A stretch of DNA of 64,000 nt from Demequina sp. NBRC 110051 (GTDB lineage Bacteria > Actinomycetota > Actinomycetes > Actinomycetales > Demequinaceae), in assembly GCF_002090055.1 (NCBI RefSeq), contig NZ_BBRH01000009.1, forward strand, positions 62,001 to 126,000, in the 5' to 3' direction. Below, piece after piece: positions 61,296 to 64,000 of this stretch (positions are counted from its first letter, which is position 1; every line of letters starts with the position of its first letter). The notes under the pieces were generated by a model. The model did not search any database and was not told where the DNA came from. It saw nothing but the letters and a program-made list of their open reading frames with translations. The position numbers were made by a program, and so were the translations under genes.

Positions 61296-62965
61296 CAGGT
61301 GTCCCTCCCCGACGTCGCCGAGGCCGCTGCGTCGGCGACGTCCGTCATGATGCCGGGGAACTCGACGACCGGGCCGACCGCCGCGAAGCCGCCCTGGCGC
61401 TGCACCAGCGGCAGCGGAGCGTTCTTTCCCAGGCCCTCGGCCGTGCGCGGCAGCAGCAGCCGGAAGCTCGCCCCCTGGCCGGGAGCGCCCCACACCTCCA
61501 GCGTGCCGTCGTGCAGGTGGGCGTCCTCGCGAGCGATCGACAGCCCCAGCCCGGTGCCGCCCATCGTGCGGGCGCGGGCAGCATCGGCCCTCCAAAAGCG
61601 GTCGAAGACCCGGTCGACCTGCTGGGTGGTGAGACCCACACCGTGATCCCGCACCACGACCGCGACGCCACGGCGGTTGGAGGCGACGGCCACCTCGACG
61701 CCCGCGCCGGACGCATGCTCGACGGCGTTCGACAACAGGTTGCGCACGATGCGGCTCACGCGGGGCCGGTCGATCGACGCGGTGTGTGGCCCCTCACCCA
61801 TCCGCATGGTGATCCCCACCCCCAGTCCGGCCGCGACAGGGACCATCGCCTCGACCTCGTCGCGCACCACATCGGCCACGTCCATGGATTCGAACTCGAG
61901 CTGCGCGGCGCCGGCATCGATGCGTGAGATCTCGAGCAGGTCGGCAAGGAGCGCCTCGAAGCGGTCCAGCTGGTTGCTGAGCAGCTCCGCCGAGCGGGCC
62001 GCCGCAGGATCGAGGTCGCCGCGGGCGTCATAGAGAACGTCCGATGCCATACGAATGGTGGTCAGCGGCGTGCGCAGTTCATGGGAGACATCCGAGACGA
62101 AACGGCGCTGTAGGCGCGACAGGTGCTCCATGCGGGTGATCTGGCGCTGCAGCGATCCCGCCATGTCGTTGAAGGTCTGCGCGAGCGTGGCCATCTCGTC
62201 GTGACCACGCACGCTCATGCGTTCGCTGAGCCGTCCCTCGGCGAGGCGCGATGCCACGCGGGCCGCCTGACGCACCGGCCGCACCGCCTGGTTCGTGACG
62301 AACCAGGTCATCGCGACGACCAGGCCGACGAGCACGACGGCGCCGATGGTGAGGATCTGCTGGATGAGGTCCAGCGTCGCCTGCTCGTCGCCGAGCGAGT
62401 ACACGAAGTAGAGCTCATAGGGGCCGGCGGGGCCGAGGTCCAGGGGGGAACCCACCACCACGCCCGGCACCTGGGGGTCGGTGAGCTCGACGAACTGCCA
62501 CGGCTGGTCCTTGTCGTCGTCCACCGCCGCGCGCATCTCGGCGCTGATGGGGTCGCCGATGCCCGTAGGAAGCTCGCCGACGGTCAGCGGGATCTGCGAG
62601 TTGTTGTCGGGCGCGCGCTGGATCACGATGCCGCGCTGGTCGCCGCCGAGAGAGCGCAGCTCGTCGAACAGATCGAATACCAGCTGCTGCATGTCGCCGG
62701 GATTGGCGGCCGTGGTGGAGCTCGCGCGCTCCTGCGCGATGGTGGCGTCGCGCGCGGACTCCGCGAGAATGCGCTCGACACGGTTGTCGACGAGCCCGTC
62801 GCGGGTCTCCGTCGTCGCGTAGGCACCCAGCGCGATGACGGTGCCGATGCCGACCACGAGCGTCGAGGAGACCACTCGCAGCGACATGGACCGGGACCAG
62901 CGCCGCGCCGCCGTGCGCACCGGCGCGATCAGCGCGGCGCCGATGGCGCGCGCGGTCAGAGTCAC
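61295..62965 (-). CDS. mtrB: Sensor histidine kinase MtrB
   Basis: Product of 556 residues, sensing envelope or osmotic conditions for MtrA. Two membrane helices flank an outer domain (first near 28-52, second AVVLVGLVVAMTWFVTNQ near 212-229), followed by HAMP, the phosphoacceptor SDVSHELRTPLT (His near 292), and the ATPase G-box GTGLGLSI. The start is GTG at 62965, overlapping the mtrA stop by GTGA. Confidence 0.94.
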   Translation of the reverse strand: MTLTARAIGAALIAPVRTAARRWSRSMSLRVVSSTLVVGIGTVIALGAYATTETRDGLVDNRVERILAESARDATIAQERASSTTAANPGDMQQLVFDLFDELRSLGGDQRGIVIQRAPDNNSQIPLTVGELPTGIGDPISAEMRAAVDDDKDQPWQFVELTDPQVPGVVVGSPLDLGPAGPYELYFVYSLGDEQATLDLIQQILTIGAVVLVGLVVAMTWFVTNQAVRPVRQAARVASRLAEGRLSERMSVRGHDEMATLAQTFNDMAGSLQRQITRMEHLSRLQRRFVSDVSHELRTPLTTIRMASDVLYDARGDLDPAAARSAELLSNQLDRFEALLADLLEISRIDAGAAQLEFESMDVADVVRDEVEAMVPVAAGLGVGITMRMGEGPHTASIDRPRVSRIVRNLLSNAVEHASGAGVEVAVASNRRGVAVVVRDHGVGLTTQQVDRVFDRFWRADAARARTMGGTGLGLSIAREDAHLHDGTLEVWGAPGQGASFRLLLPRTAEGLGKNAPLPLVQRQGGFAAVGPVVEFPGIMTDVADAAASATSGRDT

Positions 62966-63645
62966 GATGAGTGGCTGCCGGCCTTGTACCCGACGCCGCG
63001 CACCGTCTGGATGATCTCGGGGTTCTCCGGGTCGCGCTCGATCTTGGCGCGCAGTCGCTGAATGTGGACGTTGACCAGTCGGGTATCTGCGGCGTGACGG
63101 TAGCCCCAGACGTCCTCGAGCAGCACCTCACGGGTAAAGACCTGGCCCGGCGAGCGCGCCAACGTGGTGAGGACGTCGAACTCCAGGGGCGTCAGCGGGA
63201 TCATCTCGCCGTCGCGGCTCACCCGGTGTCCCGTCACGTCGATCTCCAGGTCGCCGATGCGCAGGGTGGGGGCGCTGCTGGCGTCGTTACGGCGCAGGCG
63301 GGCCCGCACGCGGGCGATCAGCTCGCGCGGCTTGAAGGGCTTGGGGATGTAGTCGTCGGCGCCCGATTCGAGCCCGAGCACCACGTCCACGGTGTCGGAC
63401 TTTGCGGTCAGCATGATGATGGGCACCCCGGACTCGGCGCGGATCTCGCGGCAGATGTCGATGCCCGAGCGTCCGGGCAGCATGAGGTCGAGCAGTATCA
63501 CGTCGGGTTGTTCCGCGCGGAACACACCGACGGCGAGATCGCCGTGGTCGCAGAAGAGGGGATCGAAGCCGTCGCCGCGTAGGACGATGCCGATCATCTC
63601 CGCCACCGCAGGATCGTCGTCGACCACCAGGATGCGTGCCGTCAT
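62962..63645 (-). CDS. mtrA: OmpR-family response regulator MtrA
   Basis: Product of 227 residues. The receiver domain has acidic DDD at 9-11 and the phosphoacceptor Asp53 (LLDLMLPG), Thr/Lys in LTAKSD, then a winged-helix domain with VHIQRLRAKIERDP and VRGVGYKAG. MtrA controls cell division, cell-wall hydrolases and osmotic response in actinobacteria. The ATG at 63645 gives the standard length; upstream in-frame codons are Gly/Arg-rich. First gene of mtrA-mtrB-lpqB; divergent from the gene at 63742. Confidence 0.96.
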   Translation of the reverse strand: MTARILVVDDDPAVAEMIGIVLRGDGFDPLFCDHGDLAVGVFRAEQPDVILLDLMLPGRSGIDICREIRAESGVPIIMLTAKSDTVDVVLGLESGADDYIPKPFKPRELIARVRARLRRNDASSAPTLRIGDLEIDVTGHRVSRDGEMIPLTPLEFDVLTTLARSPGQVFTREVLLEDVWGYRHAADTRLVNVHIQRLRAKIERDPENPEIIQTVRGVGYKAGSHSS

Positions 63646-63741
63646 GGAGCCATCTTGCCACGGTCCGCGACGCGTCCGGCAGGTCCCCGCGCCGCATCGC
63701 CCCTGCGTGGCAGGATAGTCCGGGTCAAGGGAGGCAAGCAC

Positions 63742-64000
63742 GTGACTGGATCCGACGAGCAGGGTGCCACCGGGGCGCCGCAGTGGCCCGCGCCCGGCCA
63801 GGCATCCGCGCCGCCCGCCTGGACCGCGCCCGCGGGCGCACCGCCATCGCAGCCGTCCGCCGTACCCCCTGCGCCGGTGGCGCCGCCCTCGCCGGCCGCC
63901 CCCGGCCAACCGTCCGGACCCGCGTATGGCGGCGCGTACGGCTCCGCATACGGCTCCGCCGCGGCACCGACCTACAGGTCGTGGCAGCCGGGCATCCTCC
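63742..64000 (+). CDS. Pro/Ala-rich N-terminus of a membrane protein, 3' end outside window
   Basis: Open from the GTG at 63742 (GGGAGG upstream) to the window end, 86 residues so far. The first 70 are Pro/Ala/Gly-rich with YGGAYGSAYGSA; the last residues read YRSWQPGIL, which resembles the start of the conserved region (SWQPGIIPLRPL) of actinobacterial glycerophosphoryl-diester-phosphodiesterase-type membrane domain proteins encoded beside mtrA. Identity rests on context and that short motif. Confidence 0.7.
   Translation, partial: MTGSDEQGATGAPQWPAPGQASAPPAWTAPAGAPPSQPSAVPPAPVAPPSPAAPGQPSGPAYGGAYGSAYGSAAAPTYRSWQPGIL

Overview
The window is GC-rich (about 70% by eye), densely coding DNA with no tRNA, rRNA, insertion sequence or CRISPR array that I can find. 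Gene content and order point to a high-GC actinobacterium, probably of the Micrococcales type. The evidence is four neighbourhoods that are conserved in actinobacteria: deoD-pmmB/add-deoA-cdd/sdhCDAB; sigE-rseA-htrA-tatB with a divergent O-methyltransferase; dapE/dapD/dapC/fdxA; and mtrA-mtrB-lpqB-comF-hpf-secA. I cannot name the genus.

1-13.9 kb is a nucleoside salvage and uptake block. It holds a partial purine nucleoside phosphorylase overlapping a phosphohexomutase-family gene, then deoC, a guanidine-III riboswitch with its SMR exporter, add, a cysteine-peptidase-fold protein of unknown role, deoA, cdd, two ABC permeases, an ABC ATPase and a BMP-type lipoprotein. manC follows. 13.9-17.4 kb is the sdhCDAB operon, closed by a perfect 21-bp hairpin. 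17.4-24.8 kb holds a DUF4190-type membrane protein, a YihY protein, trpS, tatB, htrA, an anti-sigma factor, sigE and the O-methyltransferase. The sigE leader carries an almost ideal ECF promoter.

24.9-32.1 kb covers DUF3117, a LOG-type hydrolase, dapE, dapD, a lysozyme-fold protein, citrate synthase, dapC and a 7Fe ferredoxin. 32.1-38.6 kb holds a VanW protein, small membrane and lipoprotein genes, typA, a PH-like protein and a GNAT enzyme. 38.6-41.1 kb is a large orphan gene whose membrane-anchored C-terminus is thrown out of frame at a (CG)5 run. 41.1-44.9 kb pairs a RamB/ScfR-type regulator with a divergent GTP-dependent PEP carboxykinase. 45-48.7 kb encodes a secreted pectate-lyase-like enzyme with two cellulose/chitin-binding modules behind a LacI-like operator. 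48.8-54 kb has hisN, CpaE/SAF-type genes, a small HTH protein, a LysM protein and an Rv3235-type protein. 54-64 kb is secA, a DMT transporter, hpf, comF, lpqB, mtrB, mtrA and the start of a membrane protein gene.

The strongest unexplained signals are three. First, the 10-mer GGCCGATGCC occurs at least 17 times on both strands, in three reading frames and between genes; its extended form is GGCCGATGCCGTGGCC. Second, the frame-broken orphan gene. Third, a pair of related palindromic elements at two neighbouring convergent gene junctions.
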